Below, one piece after another: positions 47,795 to 57,545 of a stretch of DNA of 64,000 bases. The DNA comes from Rickettsiaceae bacterium. GTDB taxonomy: Bacteria > Pseudomonadota > Alphaproteobacteria > Rickettsiales > Rickettsiaceae. The notes beneath the pieces are model-generated. The model worked only from the letters and a program-made list of their open reading frames with translations. It ran no database searches and was not told the origin of the DNA. Every line of letters begins with the position of its first letter. The stretch's first letter is position 1. The stretch lies in contig JAQSWU010000001.1 of the NCBI GenBank assembly GCA_029266475.1, forward strand, positions 62,001 through 126,000, written 5' to 3'. The translations under genes and the position numbers were made by a program.

Positions 47795-47866
47795 ATTAAC
47801 CTATATTACAAAATTTCAACCTTAGGTAGTAATTTTTGACCACCCCCCCCATTTTTTTACTAAAAG
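47795..47866. repeat. Copy B of the 72-bp dispersed repeat with C-rich tract
   Basis: Same orientation as copy A at 8702-8773, about 62 of 72 positions identical with no gaps. Here the pyrimidine tract has an unbroken run of eight C. It ends 82 nt before the ATG of the ankyrin gene at 47949 and may therefore lie in its promoter or leader. Confidence 0.85.
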
Positions 47867-47948
47867 CATCGGCCATAACAAAGTTTGTGTTGCTTCCTTA
47901 ATATTCGTTATGTTATACACCATTTAACAACATCAATTAAGTAATATC

Positions 47949-49424
47949 ATGACCCAAGCAGAGATAATAGAGCAAATTAAACATCATATCACTAACTACC
48001 AACCACAAAACCTAGAATTAATAAAATCCCTAATTAATCAAGTAGAGGATATAAATACATATTTTGAATATGAGTTCTATGAGGAGCAGGAGGAAATGGA
48101 AGACGGAGAACCTGTCATCCTAACTTCAACAATATTAGGAGCAGCAGTTTTTAAAAACAATTTTGAACTAGTAGAATTCCTTCTAAGCTTTAACGGAGTA
48201 GATATTGATAAAGAATATTTACATGAGCAGGGGAGCAAAGGTATAACTCCCTTAGCGCTTTCTTCAAGCTTTGAAGATTTAAGGATTGCTAAAAAATTAA
48301 TCGCACATGGAGCAAGAGTTGACCAAATTAATATTCTTGAAAGGTCCGTTTTACAAAATATTGGCGGCAGAGAATTAGAAACTTTTGAAATAATCATTAG
48401 TAAAGGCGCTAATATCAACCATCAAAATGACTACGGAGAAGATATAATCTTCACTTCTTGCTATAAAAAACATTATGAGGCGGTTTCAAAGTTATTAAGC
48501 TACGGAGCATACATAAATCAAACAAGACAGTACGAAGGAGGTACAGCTCTGCATGCCGCTGCCGCTGTTGAAGTTCACAATTCTCTCCTTGAGCATAACT
48601 TTAGTAAGTTGCTATTAGCAAACGGCTACGATATTACATATAAAACCAAACAAGGAACTCATTTATACATAAATCATATAAGTGCAACTTTACATTATGC
48701 CCCGGAGGAAACACCTCTTAAGTATTTACCGCTAGACTGGATTACCGAACAATTGAAAAATACTGAATCTAATAGCTCTATATTTAAGTTAGAATTATAT
48801 AGAGGCTTAAAATATTTTGAGCATTCAGGCAGCATAAGAAAGGATAAAGCCATAGGTTATTACCCTCCCCTTAAACGTATTGATTATGTGAAAGGATGCC
48901 TTGAGGAGCAAGAAGCAAAATTACAAGATACGCATGCAAATGATCAAATTAGTATAAGAAAGATAGAAGGATTTGCCCGAAACACTATCGACATTCTAAA
49001 GCAAATCTTTTCTACAGAATTTGATGAAAAGAATGATCATTCAGAGATTAAACAAGCAGCAGAACATTTTGCTGGTTTTATCCAAGCTAAGGTTAACAAG
49101 AAAAAAGCTGAATTTATTAAAGAGTGGCATAAGTATTTATTAATATCTAAGGATATAGACAATCTAGGTAACCTTAATTGCTTACCAAAAAATATAAAGT
49201 ATTATTTAGGTCATTTTCTATTAAACTCCATAGCAGATAATAGGTCAAGTAGTAAGCAATTACAATCTATAGCTGAACCTAATCTTGAAGAAACAAATAA
49301 TAGTGTGCAACTTCAATTTATAGCTAGACCTATTCTTAAAGAGTTAAATAATATTGAGCATACCTTGGTCGAGTTTGAATCCACCCTTAGTGGTTTACTT
49401 CAAAATGATGCTGAGATAATATAG
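47949..49424 (+). CDS. Ankyrin-repeat protein with conserved C-terminal domain (paralogue of 33612-35051)
   Basis: A 491-residue protein. Ankyrin repeats span about 60-220: ELVEFLLSFNGVDIDKEYLHEQGSKGITPLALSS, AKKLIAHGARVDQINILERSVLQ, EIIISKGANINHQNDYGEDIIFTS, KLLSYGAYINQTRQYEGGTALHAAA. From about 275 the sequence follows the 33612 paralogue (LELYRGLKYFEH, VKGCLEEQEAKL, TEFDE, KKKAEFIKEWHKYL, LGNLNCLPKNIKYY, FESTLSGL). It differs by an insertion near 435-465 with two similar blocks (LQSIAEPNLEETNN and LQFIARPILKELNN), apparently a small internal duplication. Copy B of the 72-bp repeat lies just upstream and a ChaB-family gene 19 nt downstream. Confidence 0.87.
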   Translation: MTQAEIIEQIKHHITNYQPQNLELIKSLINQVEDINTYFEYEFYEEQEEMEDGEPVILTSTILGAAVFKNNFELVEFLLSFNGVDIDKEYLHEQGSKGITPLALSSSFEDLRIAKKLIAHGARVDQINILERSVLQNIGGRELETFEIIISKGANINHQNDYGEDIIFTSCYKKHYEAVSKLLSYGAYINQTRQYEGGTALHAAAAVEVHNSLLEHNFSKLLLANGYDITYKTKQGTHLYINHISATLHYAPEETPLKYLPLDWITEQLKNTESNSSIFKLELYRGLKYFEHSGSIRKDKAIGYYPPLKRIDYVKGCLEEQEAKLQDTHANDQISIRKIEGFARNTIDILKQIFSTEFDEKNDHSEIKQAAEHFAGFIQAKVNKKKAEFIKEWHKYLLISKDIDNLGNLNCLPKNIKYYLGHFLLNSIADNRSSSKQLQSIAEPNLEETNNSVQLQFIARPILKELNNIEHTLVEFESTLSGLLQNDAEII

Positions 49425-49443
49425 CATAAAGAGGGAGGAATTT

Positions 49444-49677
49444 ATGCCATATAAAAATATTTCAGACTTACCCGATAATGTAAGAAATAAGTTACCGAAG
49501 CACGCACAAGAGATATTCTTAAAAGCCTTTAATAACGCTTGGGATGAATATAGCGATCCTAGCAAAAGAAGAGGCGGCGAGAATGAATCTCAAGAAGAAA
49601 TATGTTTTAAAGTTGCTTGGAGCGCTGTTAAAGCTAAGTACTCTAAAGGTAATGATGAACTATGGCACGAGAAATAA
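49444..49677 (+). CDS. ChaB-family protein
   Basis: A 77-residue protein beginning MPYKNISDLPDNVRNKLPKHAQEIFLKAFNNAWDEY and ending KVAWSAVKAKYSKGNDELWHEK, the full ChaB fold. ChaB was named as a regulator of the ChaA cation antiporter in E. coli, but the family is widespread and its role is poorly defined. A strong ribosome site (GAGGGAGG) lies 6 nt before the ATG. It starts 19 nt after the ankyrin gene, so the two are probably one transcript. Confidence 0.92.
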   Translation: MPYKNISDLPDNVRNKLPKHAQEIFLKAFNNAWDEYSDPSKRRGGENESQEEICFKVAWSAVKAKYSKGNDELWHEK

Positions 49678-49918
49678 GCTATGATTTCTTATTGAAATAA
49701 TTAATCTGCAAAAATATTTATCAGTATTGTAGTGCGCCATACCCTTGATGGAATTTTCTAATTTGGCTTATAAAGTTACCTTACCCTAAATATATCTCTC
49801 AGAGCATTTTTCTCAGGAGCAAAGCTCCAATATAGTTTAAGCAAACTTATGATATATTAAACCACTTATTTCAGGCTCAAGCCTAATGATGGCACATGAA
49901 TTACTAAACTTTGAGCAT

Positions 49919-50689
49919 CTACAATTCTATCTCTAGTAACATAATTGAGTGATCGGATACTTCGTCAGGGAGTACTACAAAATTCAAGACTTTAATGCTT
50001 GGTGAGGTCAGAATATAATCAGCGAATCTTTCTGGCTTATCATAATAACTTGTACGGGTGGATTTGATATTATGGATTGTTACTAAATTCTCCATATCTT
50101 TTTCAATTATTCTCATACTTTCAGTATCTGGCCTTAAGTTAAGATCTCCACATAAAATAATTGGCGTGTCTAGACCATCCATAAAGGCTCGTATAATATT
50201 AGACTGTAATATCCTTTCAGGGCTATCAGTTTTACCCTGGCCATTCCAGAGTCCATGGATATTTAGTACTGTATAAAGCTTTTCATTTAGGTCAATTTTC
50301 ATCCATTGAAGTTTACGCGAATGGGTTGGACCCCTTCCTTTGTAAGTCGGGTTATGATATATATCAACCTCCCCTTCCCCTAATACTTTTATCTCTTTAC
50401 TTATAAAGATAGCCATACCAAAGGATTCTCCAACTAAGCTTCTAAAATAGCCCTCATGATTTGGCAGAAGAGTATTAATCTCTGAAAATATATTTAAACT
50501 TACCTCATGTTCATCAGTAGAAATCTTTTGGGGAGCGTCTCTGTAAACCTCCTGTAAGCAAAATATGTCAACATCCCGACTCATTTCAATGAAAGCTAAT
50601 AGGGGGGCACGCACAATTCCTCCCCAAATATTGAGATTAATTATCTTCAGGCTATTATGTGCTTTCAGAGATGCGCGCTCTTGTACCAT
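49919..50689 (-). CDS. Endonuclease/exonuclease/phosphatase-family hydrolase
   Basis: A 256-residue protein of the DNase I-like EEP superfamily. The metal and catalytic motifs are visible: LKIINLNIWGG near 17, FCLQEVYRD (Glu metal ligand) near 46, LNIHGLWNGQGK, ILCGDLNLRPDT (Asp and Asn) near 178, and the closing SDHSIMLLE. No signal peptide. Substrates in this family range from DNA to phospholipids and nucleotides, and the sequence does not decide. It stands alone, between chaB and the rpsO terminator. Confidence 0.87.
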   Translation of the reverse strand: MVQERASLKAHNSLKIINLNIWGGIVRAPLLAFIEMSRDVDIFCLQEVYRDAPQKISTDEHEVSLNIFSEINTLLPNHEGYFRSLVGESFGMAIFISKEIKVLGEGEVDIYHNPTYKGRGPTHSRKLQWMKIDLNEKLYTVLNIHGLWNGQGKTDSPERILQSNIIRAFMDGLDTPIILCGDLNLRPDTESMRIIEKDMENLVTIHNIKSTRTSYYDKPERFADYILTSPSIKVLNFVVLPDEVSDHSIMLLEIEL

Positions 50690-50832
50690 TTTAATAATAT
50701 CGTTTTTAATAATTACTCACATAAAGGTAAGTTTTTACCGACGATACATTATGATAGTTAATAAATTGTTAACAGAAACTTTAGAGCTTGTAACAAGGTA
50801 CTTATTTGATATTTCTGAGATTTTTAAGCAAT

Positions 50833-50872
50833 AAAAAAAGAAAAAGAGCCTACACTTTTTAAGGTGTAGGCT
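50833..50872 (-). terminator. Intrinsic terminator of the rimP-rpsO operon
   Basis: AGCCTACAC pairs with GTGTAGGCT (50847-50872), with two further A-T pairs closing an A-rich loop. On the minus strand it is followed by CTTTTTCTTTTTTT. It begins 8 nt after the rpsO stop. Confidence 0.88.
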
Positions 50873-50879
50873 TGGAATG

Positions 50880-51155
50880 TTATCTGCGGATACCAAGTCT
50901 TTGGATTAGATTTTGATATCTTGCTACATCAGACTTCTTAACATAGTTAAGCAATCTTCTTCTACGGCCAACAAGAATAAGCAAACCTCTTCTTGAGTGG
51001 AAATCTTTATGGTTAACTTTACAGTGCTCTGTTAAGTTATTAATACGCTCAGTTAAAACTGCAACCTGCACTTCCGCTGAACCTGTATCATTATCATTAA
51101 CGGCGTATTCTTTAATCAATTCTTGTTTTTTTTCTGGTTTAATCGACATCACCAA
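50880..51155 (-). CDS. rpsO: 30S ribosomal protein S15
   Basis: A primary 16S rRNA-binding protein of the small-subunit platform. The 91 residues match the family: [49 protein letters not shown]. It starts 6 nt after truB and ends the rimP operon, with a strong terminator. In most proteobacteria pnp follows rpsO, but here pnp is 18 kb away. Confidence 0.98.
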   Translation of the reverse strand: MVMSIKPEKKQELIKEYAVNDNDTGSAEVQVAVLTERINNLTEHCKVNHKDFHSRRGLLILVGRRRRLLNYVKKSDVARYQNLIQRLGIRR

Positions 51156-51161
51156 CTCCTA

Positions 51162-52040
51162 TTATAAATTAAAAACTCTGCTAGAATGGAATAAGCCACC
51201 TTTAATGCTACCAATTGAAACTAATCGACCATTATTGTTAAGCCAAATTTGGTCCTGGTCATTATGCTCAAAGTGAACTTGCTGACCATAACGAACTTTC
51301 AGTGCAATCGTATCATCAATCTTTAGAACCGGGATGCCGTCCAGCACCTTATCCACCCTATCAATTAAACTTACAAACTCAGCAAAATCCTTAAGTTTTA
51401 AATCTTCAAAATTTATCGCTTCAGTGATTTTAAATTGCCCAACCTGTAAGCGCGCCAATTCTATCACAAATCCGCAAGTTTGCAAGCTTTTTGCAATATC
51501 CTCTGCTAAAGTCCTTATGTAGGTACCTTTAGAGCATTTAACCTCATAGGTTGCCTGCTTTTGACTAGCATCAAAATTTATCAAAATTAAACTAAAAATA
51601 GAAATTAAACGGGGCTTTAACACTACCTCTTGCCCTTTTCGCGCAAGATCATACGCTCTTTTCCCGTTAACTTTAATCGCTGAGTAGATTGGCGGTATCT
51701 GCTTTATATCTCCAGTGAATTTGTTAATAATGCTTCTACACTCTGCTTCACTTGGAAGATGGCTTGAAGTAGAGATAACCTTCCCTTCCCTGTCACCTGT
51801 ATCACGCTGCTCCCCAAACTGAATAGTAAAAGAATAAGCTTTCTCAGCATCCACTAAATAATGCGATAATTTAGTAGCCTCACCAATGGCAATAGGAAGT
51901 ACGCCGCTAGCAAGGGGGTCAAGAGTTCCAGTATGACCTACCTTACTTAGTTTGAATTGTTTTTTTAAGGATGTTACAATAAAAGATGAGCTGCAACCGA
52001 GCGGCTTATTTATATTGATCCAACCGTCTACTTTATGCAT
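51162..52040 (-). CDS. truB: tRNA pseudouridine(55) synthase TruB
   Basis: Forms pseudouridine 55 in the T-loop of tRNAs. The catalytic Asp41 is in KVGHTGTLDPLASGVLPIAIGEATKL. The family segments YSFTIQFGEQRDTGDREG, QIPPIYSAIKVNGKRAYDLAR and GTYIRTLAEDI follow. At 292 residues it is the short bacterial form with a small C-terminal domain. It lies 24 nt after rbfA and 6 nt before rpsO. Confidence 0.97.
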   Translation of the reverse strand: MHKVDGWININKPLGCSSSFIVTSLKKQFKLSKVGHTGTLDPLASGVLPIAIGEATKLSHYLVDAEKAYSFTIQFGEQRDTGDREGKVISTSSHLPSEAECRSIINKFTGDIKQIPPIYSAIKVNGKRAYDLARKGQEVVLKPRLISIFSLILINFDASQKQATYEVKCSKGTYIRTLAEDIAKSLQTCGFVIELARLQVGQFKITEAINFEDLKLKDFAEFVSLIDRVDKVLDGIPVLKIDDTIALKVRYGQQVHFEHNDQDQIWLNNNGRLVSIGSIKGGLFHSSRVFNL

Positions 52041-52064
52041 GGCTTGCTTTATTTATGGAGTATT

Positions 52065-52463
52065 TTATTCTTCGTCAGAATCAAGGTTAGTATTAATATT
52101 TTGCTTCAGTAATTTATCAATAGTGAATGCTTTTTCAAAGCTTTCGTCATAAACAAATTTAAGATCTGGGGAATAACGTAAATTAATTTTCTTAGTAACT
52201 TGGGATCTAATAGAATATTTTGACGCTTCTAAAGCCTCCATTAAGTCTTCCTCAGTAATTTTGGTAAAGCCAAAAGGTAGGACGAAACAAGTCGCAGCTT
52301 TAAGGTCTGGCGAAAGCTTGACATCAGAGACAGTAACTGAAGTAGACAAAAGACGAGAGTCCAATGCTTTACCATTTCTAAGTACTTCGATTAAAGCTTC
52401 CCTTATAAGGCTTGCAGCTCTAAGCTGTCTTTGTGAGGGAGCTTTGGCAGATCTTTTTATCAT
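52065..52463 (-). CDS. rbfA: Ribosome-binding factor A
   Basis: A KH-fold assembly factor for the 30S subunit. The 132-residue protein has the RbfA pattern: PSQRQLRAASLIREALIEVLRNG, then VTVSDVKLSPDLKAATCFVLPFG and INLRYSPDLKFVYDESFEKAFTIDKLL. It is placed between infB and truB, as in most bacteria. Confidence 0.94.
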   Translation of the reverse strand: MIKRSAKAPSQRQLRAASLIREALIEVLRNGKALDSRLLSTSVTVSDVKLSPDLKAATCFVLPFGFTKITEEDLMEALEASKYSIRSQVTKKINLRYSPDLKFVYDESFEKAFTIDKLLKQNINTNLDSDEE

Positions 52464-52543
52464 AATACTAATTTTCTACTCACAATATATTCCATAGGGT
52501 AATTTTATCTTTTATAAAAAACTACCCTTAACTAATAGCGGAT

Positions 52544-55099
52544 TTATAAAGTTCTTTTTTCCTCTACTATCTCAAATACTTCTATTTTATCACCTATTCG
52601 GATATCGTCATAATTTTCTAGAGCAATACCACATTCAAAGTTTTCTCTAACTTCTTTTACATCGTCTTTAAAGCGTTTTAGTGTTTTCAGCTTACCTTCA
52701 TATATTACAACATCCTCACGCAATAAACGCACTCCTGCCCCACGCTTAATGATACCTTTTGTTACATATGAACCAGCAATCTTACCAACTTTAGTAATGT
52801 TAAATACTTGGCGAATATCTACCGAGCCAATATATTCTTCGCGGATAATTGGCGAAAGCATACCACTCATTATACTCTTAACATCGTCGATTAAGTTGTA
52901 TATTATTGAGTAATATCTTAGGTCAACACCGTTCTTCTCAGCCATTGCTGTCGCAATATTGCTTGCTCTGACATTAAAGCCAATGATTAATGCATTCGAA
53001 GCCTGCGCAAGTGCTACGTCCGATTCAGTAATGCCACCTGCAGCAGTATGAAGAATTTTAACTCTAATTTCTTGACTTGGTAATTTCCCAAGGCTTCCGA
53101 CAATAGCTTCAATCGAGCCTTGCACATCGCCTTTTAATATAATAGGAAGCTCTTTAATACTACCATCACCTGAAGCTTTACTAAATAAATCTTCTAGAGA
53201 TACTTTCTTTGCAGCAGTAACTTTTAGTTCGCGTTCTTTTCTTTCACGATATTCGCTAATGTCTCGAGCTTGTTTCTCTGTTTGCAGGACTGCAAATTGG
53301 TCACCAGCATAAGGTGGTTTATCAAGCCCAATAATTTCAACCGGGACTGATGGTGCTGCTTCAAGAATATCTGCTCCCTTATCATTGAGCATTCTCTTAA
53401 CTTTACCATATGCTTGACCAGCGACTACAATATCACCAATTTTTAGACTACCCCTTTGCACTAATATTGTGGCTACCGCGCCTTTACCTTTATCAATACG
53501 AGCTTCAACAACAGAACCAGAAGCTGGCGCATTAGGATTTGCCTTAAGCTCCTGCATCTCAGCAACTAGCAATATAGACTCAAGAAGCTTATCTAAATTA
53601 ATTCGCTTAATCGCTGATACTGGGACAATGATTATATCTCCTCCTAAATCTTCAGCAACTAAATTATGATTCAAGAGCTCAGTTTTAACCTTCTCTGGAT
53701 TTGCATCAGGCTTATCGATTTTATTTACTGCCACTATTATTGGCACTCCTGCAGCTTTCGCATGGTTTATCGCTTCAACTGTTTGCGCTTTAATACCGTC
53801 ATCTGCAGCAACTACAAGCACAACAATATCTGTTACTTTTGCACCACGAGTACGCATCTCAGTAAATGCTTCGTGACCAGGAGTATCGATAAATGTTATA
53901 TGCTTACCAGATTCAAGCTCAACCCTATATGCTCCAATATGCTGCGTTATACCACCTGCTTCCCTTGCTGCAACGTCAGTAGATTTAAGTGCATCAAGAA
54001 GCGATGTTTTACCGTGATCAACGTGTCCCATTACCGTAACTACAGGTGCACGAGGCTTTAACTCTTCTGGCCTATCATCAACATTAAGTAAAATATTCTC
54101 AACATCCGACTCTTGTACCCTTTTAACAGTGTGACCAAGAGTTGATGCGATAAGCTCTGCAGTATCTGCATCAATAGTCTGACTAGCATTAGCAATAATG
54201 CCAAGTTTCATTAATTCTTTGATAACATCGGCAACCCTCTCTGACATACGGTTAGCTAGATCGCCTACGCTTATATTTTCTGGGAGTACGATTTCCCTAT
54301 AGATCTTCTCAGCTGGCGCTGCAATGTGTTTTCTTTTTTCTTTTTCTCTTGCTCTTTTAATAGAAGCAAGACTCCTAGTCCTAATAGACTCTTCTTCATC
54401 ATCTAGTAAATGAAAAATATCAGTTTTTTTGAGCTTTCTAGGCTCTTCCTTTTTAACCTTAACAAATGGAGATTTTACATCTACAGCTTTCTGCTTCTCT
54501 TCACTTCCCTCATCTTCTGCATCAACATCGCTTATCTTTTCGACCTTACCTGGGAGTTTAGGAGCGCTTATATTAGCATTAGCTTTAGGCTCTGTCTGAA
54601 TATTACTTGCGGATAATACCTTCTTATTATACTCCATAACCGATAAAGTGGCAGGCTCTACAGAATCCTGAGAATGTGGTTTAAGAACGGGTTCTTTTAA
54701 AGTCTCCTTTTGAGTTTCCTCAACCCCTAACACATTTTGGACTAATTCAAAATTTTCCTCTGCAGCTTCACTAGCCTTTTCTTCAGCAAATTTGGACTCG
54801 TTCTCTTGGCGGGTCTTTGATGTTTCAGCTGCTCTTTTAAGTACATTTAACCTTGCGCTTAATTCAGCATTAGTTAAACCACCCGCATCGCGAACAGAAG
54901 ATATAACGCTCTCCTCTTTAATAGGCTTTTGCCCTACAGAAAGCTTATTTCTTTTAACCTCAACCGTTACCGTATTGGTACGAGAGGTGATAAAATTTTG
55001 CTTTAAAGCAGACACATCAACTGTTTTATTAAGCGATAATTTGTTACCACTTAATGTTAGTTTCTTAGGTTTATCGTCTTTATTTTCAGTCTCAGTCAT
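52544..55099 (-). CDS. infB: Translation initiation factor IF-2
   Basis: A GTPase that brings fMet-tRNA to the 30S subunit. The 851 residues consist of a long charged N-terminal region (about 1-270) and an IF2_N domain ([25 protein letters not shown]). The G domain has GHVDHGKT near 360, DTPGHEAF and NKID, and domains II-IV follow. A perfect 9-bp stem-loop lies just upstream of its ribosome site (AGGGA). The spacer to nusA is 375 nt and lacks the ylxR gene often found there. Confidence 0.98.
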   Translation of the reverse strand: MTETENKDDKPKKLTLSGNKLSLNKTVDVSALKQNFITSRTNTVTVEVKRNKLSVGQKPIKEESVISSVRDAGGLTNAELSARLNVLKRAAETSKTRQENESKFAEEKASEAAEENFELVQNVLGVEETQKETLKEPVLKPHSQDSVEPATLSVMEYNKKVLSASNIQTEPKANANISAPKLPGKVEKISDVDAEDEGSEEKQKAVDVKSPFVKVKKEEPRKLKKTDIFHLLDDEEESIRTRSLASIKRAREKEKRKHIAAPAEKIYREIVLPENISVGDLANRMSERVADVIKELMKLGIIANASQTIDADTAELIASTLGHTVKRVQESDVENILLNVDDRPEELKPRAPVVTVMGHVDHGKTSLLDALKSTDVAAREAGGITQHIGAYRVELESGKHITFIDTPGHEAFTEMRTRGAKVTDIVVLVVAADDGIKAQTVEAINHAKAAGVPIIVAVNKIDKPDANPEKVKTELLNHNLVAEDLGGDIIIVPVSAIKRINLDKLLESILLVAEMQELKANPNAPASGSVVEARIDKGKGAVATILVQRGSLKIGDIVVAGQAYGKVKRMLNDKGADILEAAPSVPVEIIGLDKPPYAGDQFAVLQTEKQARDISEYRERKERELKVTAAKKVSLEDLFSKASGDGSIKELPIILKGDVQGSIEAIVGSLGKLPSQEIRVKILHTAAGGITESDVALAQASNALIIGFNVRASNIATAMAEKNGVDLRYYSIIYNLIDDVKSIMSGMLSPIIREEYIGSVDIRQVFNITKVGKIAGSYVTKGIIKRGAGVRLLREDVVIYEGKLKTLKRFKDDVKEVRENFECGIALENYDDIRIGDKIEVFEIVEEKRTL

Positions 55100-55113
55100 A
55101 GTTCCCTATTTTT

Positions 55114-55138
55114 GCTAAGGCTCATTTTAAGCCTTAGC
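55114..55138 (-). promoter_or_regulatory. Stem-loop directly before the infB ribosome-binding site
   Basis: GCTAAGGCT (55114-55122) pairs perfectly with AGCCTTAGC (55130-55138) around a 7-nt loop, leaving only 14 nt that hold the AGGGA site and the ATG. No U-tract follows, so it is not a terminator. It may affect infB translation or mRNA processing. The remaining spacer to nusA (55139-55474) is AT-rich with no gene that I can find. Confidence 0.5.
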
Positions 55139-55474
55139 TTGTAATTTATTGTAGTCTTTAACATTGAAAAGATTAATTCTTAAAATGTATTTTTATAGCT
55201 TCTTGATGACATTATAAAGGTAAAACTTTTTCTTTCATCTTAAAATTAGCTTACTAATACTGCTTTAATATAATAGATCTATTTTAATAAAGCTATTATC
55301 TTGTTTAAGTTAAGAAAGCTCAAACTTGTAAATTAAAACATATAAGCTTTCTTCGCGAAGGAACACAGTTAAAAACCTACTAACTTTCTTAGCTTTAAAC
55401 TAAATATAAGTTTTTAACTAATAATACCTTCCAATTCCAGCTAGAACACTATTTATAGAGCTTATTACAAGCTA

Positions 55475-56977
55475 CTATTTATTTTCTGCATTATAATTAC
55501 GAGCAGCCGCTAATAAATCCTTTAAGTCTTTATCGCTAACTTCTAAACTTGGTATAAGCTTCTTAAACTCGGCAACATTTAATTCACCTAAATCTTCAAT
55601 AGTTTTTATACCATTCTCTGCAAGTATAACAATATGCTCAGGCGAGAAATCTGCAAGAACATCAATTAACTCTTGCTCTACACCCAGCTCTTCAAGCCTA
55701 CTTATAATATTTTCATTCTTCTGATTAATATATTCTTCGGCTCTATTTTTAAGTTCTGTAGCAAGCTCGATGTCAAACCCTTCGATATTTGCAAGCACAT
55801 CTACAGCAACCCCCGCTATTTGCTCAATAGAAGAGAAACCTTCTACAGTAAGTAGCTGTGCGATAACTTCTTCCACATCAAGATTACGCATGAATAACTC
55901 AGTGGTAGATGAGAACTCATCGGCCCTACGCTTAGATTCTTGCTCCTCTGTCATAACATCAATACCCCAGCCAATAAGCTTAGAGGCAAGACGGACATTT
56001 TGACCTTTCCTACCAATTGCAATACTTAACTGATCAGCAGGTAAAACCACCTCTACCTTATGCTTAATCTCATCAATTACTACTTTTGAAATTGTTGCAG
56101 GCGCAAGAGCATTAATTGCAAATTGCGCTATATCATTACTCCATTCTATAACGTCAATTTTCTCACCACCAAGTTCATTACTTACTGCTCTAACCCTAGC
56201 TCCTCTAATACCAATACAAGAGCCGACCGCATCTAGATTCATATCCGATGAGAAGACTGCCATTTTGGCTTTTGAACCTGGGTCACGAGCAATCGCTTTA
56301 ATTTCAATAATATTATCATATATTTCAGGTACTTCTAATTCGAATAGCTTTGCAAGGAACCTGTTATCTGTGCGCGATAAGAATATTTGCGCTCCCGAAT
56401 TTTCATGCCTTACATCTTGCACGTAGGCTCTAATACCATTATTAATTTTATAATTTTCATTCTTAATAAGCTGATCACGTTTGATTATTGCTTCCGCTCT
56501 TCCAACTTCCACAACAACATCACCGAATTCAACTCTTTTAATGGTACCATTTATAATTTCACCAATACGACCTTTAAAATCATTATATTGCTTCTCACGC
56601 TCCGCATCACGCACTTTCTGCATAATAACTTGCTTTGCGATCTGCGCTGCAACTCTTCCAAGATCAATAGGCGGTAGAAGATCTAAAATTTGACCACCAA
56701 GTTTTGCTTCTTGATCACGCTCTTTAGCGTCTTCTAAAGAAATCTGTGTAAAATAATCTTCTACGTAATCAACTATATCTAGGACCCTAAATAATTTAAC
56801 TTCACCGTTTTTCTTACTAATTTCAGCTTTTATGTTATGTTCCTGGCCATATTTTCTTCTACCCGCGACTTGAATCGCATCTTCCATTGCTGCAATGATA
56901 GAATCTTTTGCAATACCTTTTTCTCGTGCTACCGCGTCCGCTATCTGCAAAAGCTCCGTATTACCAATATTTAGCAT
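55475..56977 (-). CDS. nusA: Transcription termination/antitermination protein NusA
   Basis: Binds RNA polymerase and nascent RNA to tune pausing, termination and antitermination. The 500 residues show the N-terminal polymerase-binding domain, an S1 domain (GEIINGTIKRVEFGDVVVEVGRAEAII), and KH domains with the signatures GSCIGIRGARVRAVSNELGGEKIDVI and AIGRKGQNVRLASKLIGW. A C-terminal region with two acidic repeats (VEEVIAQLLTVEGFSSIEQIAG, then LEELGVEQELIDVLADFSPE) follows. It lies 14 nt after rimP. Confidence 0.97.
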   Translation of the reverse strand: MLNIGNTELLQIADAVAREKGIAKDSIIAAMEDAIQVAGRRKYGQEHNIKAEISKKNGEVKLFRVLDIVDYVEDYFTQISLEDAKERDQEAKLGGQILDLLPPIDLGRVAAQIAKQVIMQKVRDAEREKQYNDFKGRIGEIINGTIKRVEFGDVVVEVGRAEAIIKRDQLIKNENYKINNGIRAYVQDVRHENSGAQIFLSRTDNRFLAKLFELEVPEIYDNIIEIKAIARDPGSKAKMAVFSSDMNLDAVGSCIGIRGARVRAVSNELGGEKIDVIEWSNDIAQFAINALAPATISKVVIDEIKHKVEVVLPADQLSIAIGRKGQNVRLASKLIGWGIDVMTEEQESKRRADEFSSTTELFMRNLDVEEVIAQLLTVEGFSSIEQIAGVAVDVLANIEGFDIELATELKNRAEEYINQKNENIISRLEELGVEQELIDVLADFSPEHIVILAENGIKTIEDLGELNVAEFKKLIPSLEVSDKDLKDLLAAARNYNAENK

Positions 56978-56991
56978 GTTTTAGTCCTCAA

Positions 56992-57489
56992 TTACTTAGC
57001 TTTTTTTAAAATTTCCTTATACAATTCATCTGTTAGGACGATATTGCTACTCTTAATATTATCAAAATCTAACCCAATATTTAACCGGGCTTCTTGGTCA
57101 AGTATTTCAACCTCTTCTCCTTTCATACCAAGCAACTTACCTTTATAAGTTTTACGCCCATCTTTAGCTTGTTTCAAGCGTACAACAATTACATTGCCAG
57201 CAAAACGGTTAAAATCCTCTTTTTTAACTAAAGGTCGTTCAATGCCTGGAGAAGATACTTCAAGATGATATTTATCCGATATCACATCCTCAACGTCTAA
57301 AATCGCTGAAACATGGTTACTGACTATCCTGCAATCACTTACATTGACTTTCTCTTCATCTTTACGCTCAATCAAAATTTGTAAAACCTTACTCTGCGTA
57401 CCTGTGAACTTAATCTGTACTATGCTGAAGCCTAGCGAATCTAGCGTTCCTTCAACAAGATTTTTGATTTTACTTTCTATATCAAACAT
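56992..57489 (-). CDS. rimP: Ribosome maturation factor RimP
   Basis: Helps assemble the 30S 3' domain. The 165 residues contain the signature YHLEVSSPGIERPLVKKEDFNRFAGN, plus the N-terminal VEGTLDSLGFSIVQIKF and DCRIVSNHVSAILDVEDVI segments. It is the first gene of rimP-nusA-infB-rbfA-truB-rpsO. A hairpin with a T-run lies about 60 nt upstream. Confidence 0.95.
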   Translation of the reverse strand: MFDIESKIKNLVEGTLDSLGFSIVQIKFTGTQSKVLQILIERKDEEKVNVSDCRIVSNHVSAILDVEDVISDKYHLEVSSPGIERPLVKKEDFNRFAGNVIVVRLKQAKDGRKTYKGKLLGMKGEEVEILDQEARLNIGLDFDNIKSSNIVLTDELYKEILKKAK

Positions 57490-57545
57490 AAGCGCTCTAA
57501 ACAGGATTCCCTGCTTCTTAAATTTACTATTTTAAGAAGATGGTA

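Noticed and set aside
49816-49828. Small GGAGC-AAA-GCTCC hairpin in the spacer after the ChaB-family gene
   Set aside because: Only 5 bp, with no T-run on either strand and about 140 nt from the nearest gene end; too weak to call a terminator.
53666-54061. A 131-codon open frame antisense to infB
   Set aside because: Opposite the conserved IF-2 G domain, Cys/Tyr-rich and unlike any protein; a shadow frame.
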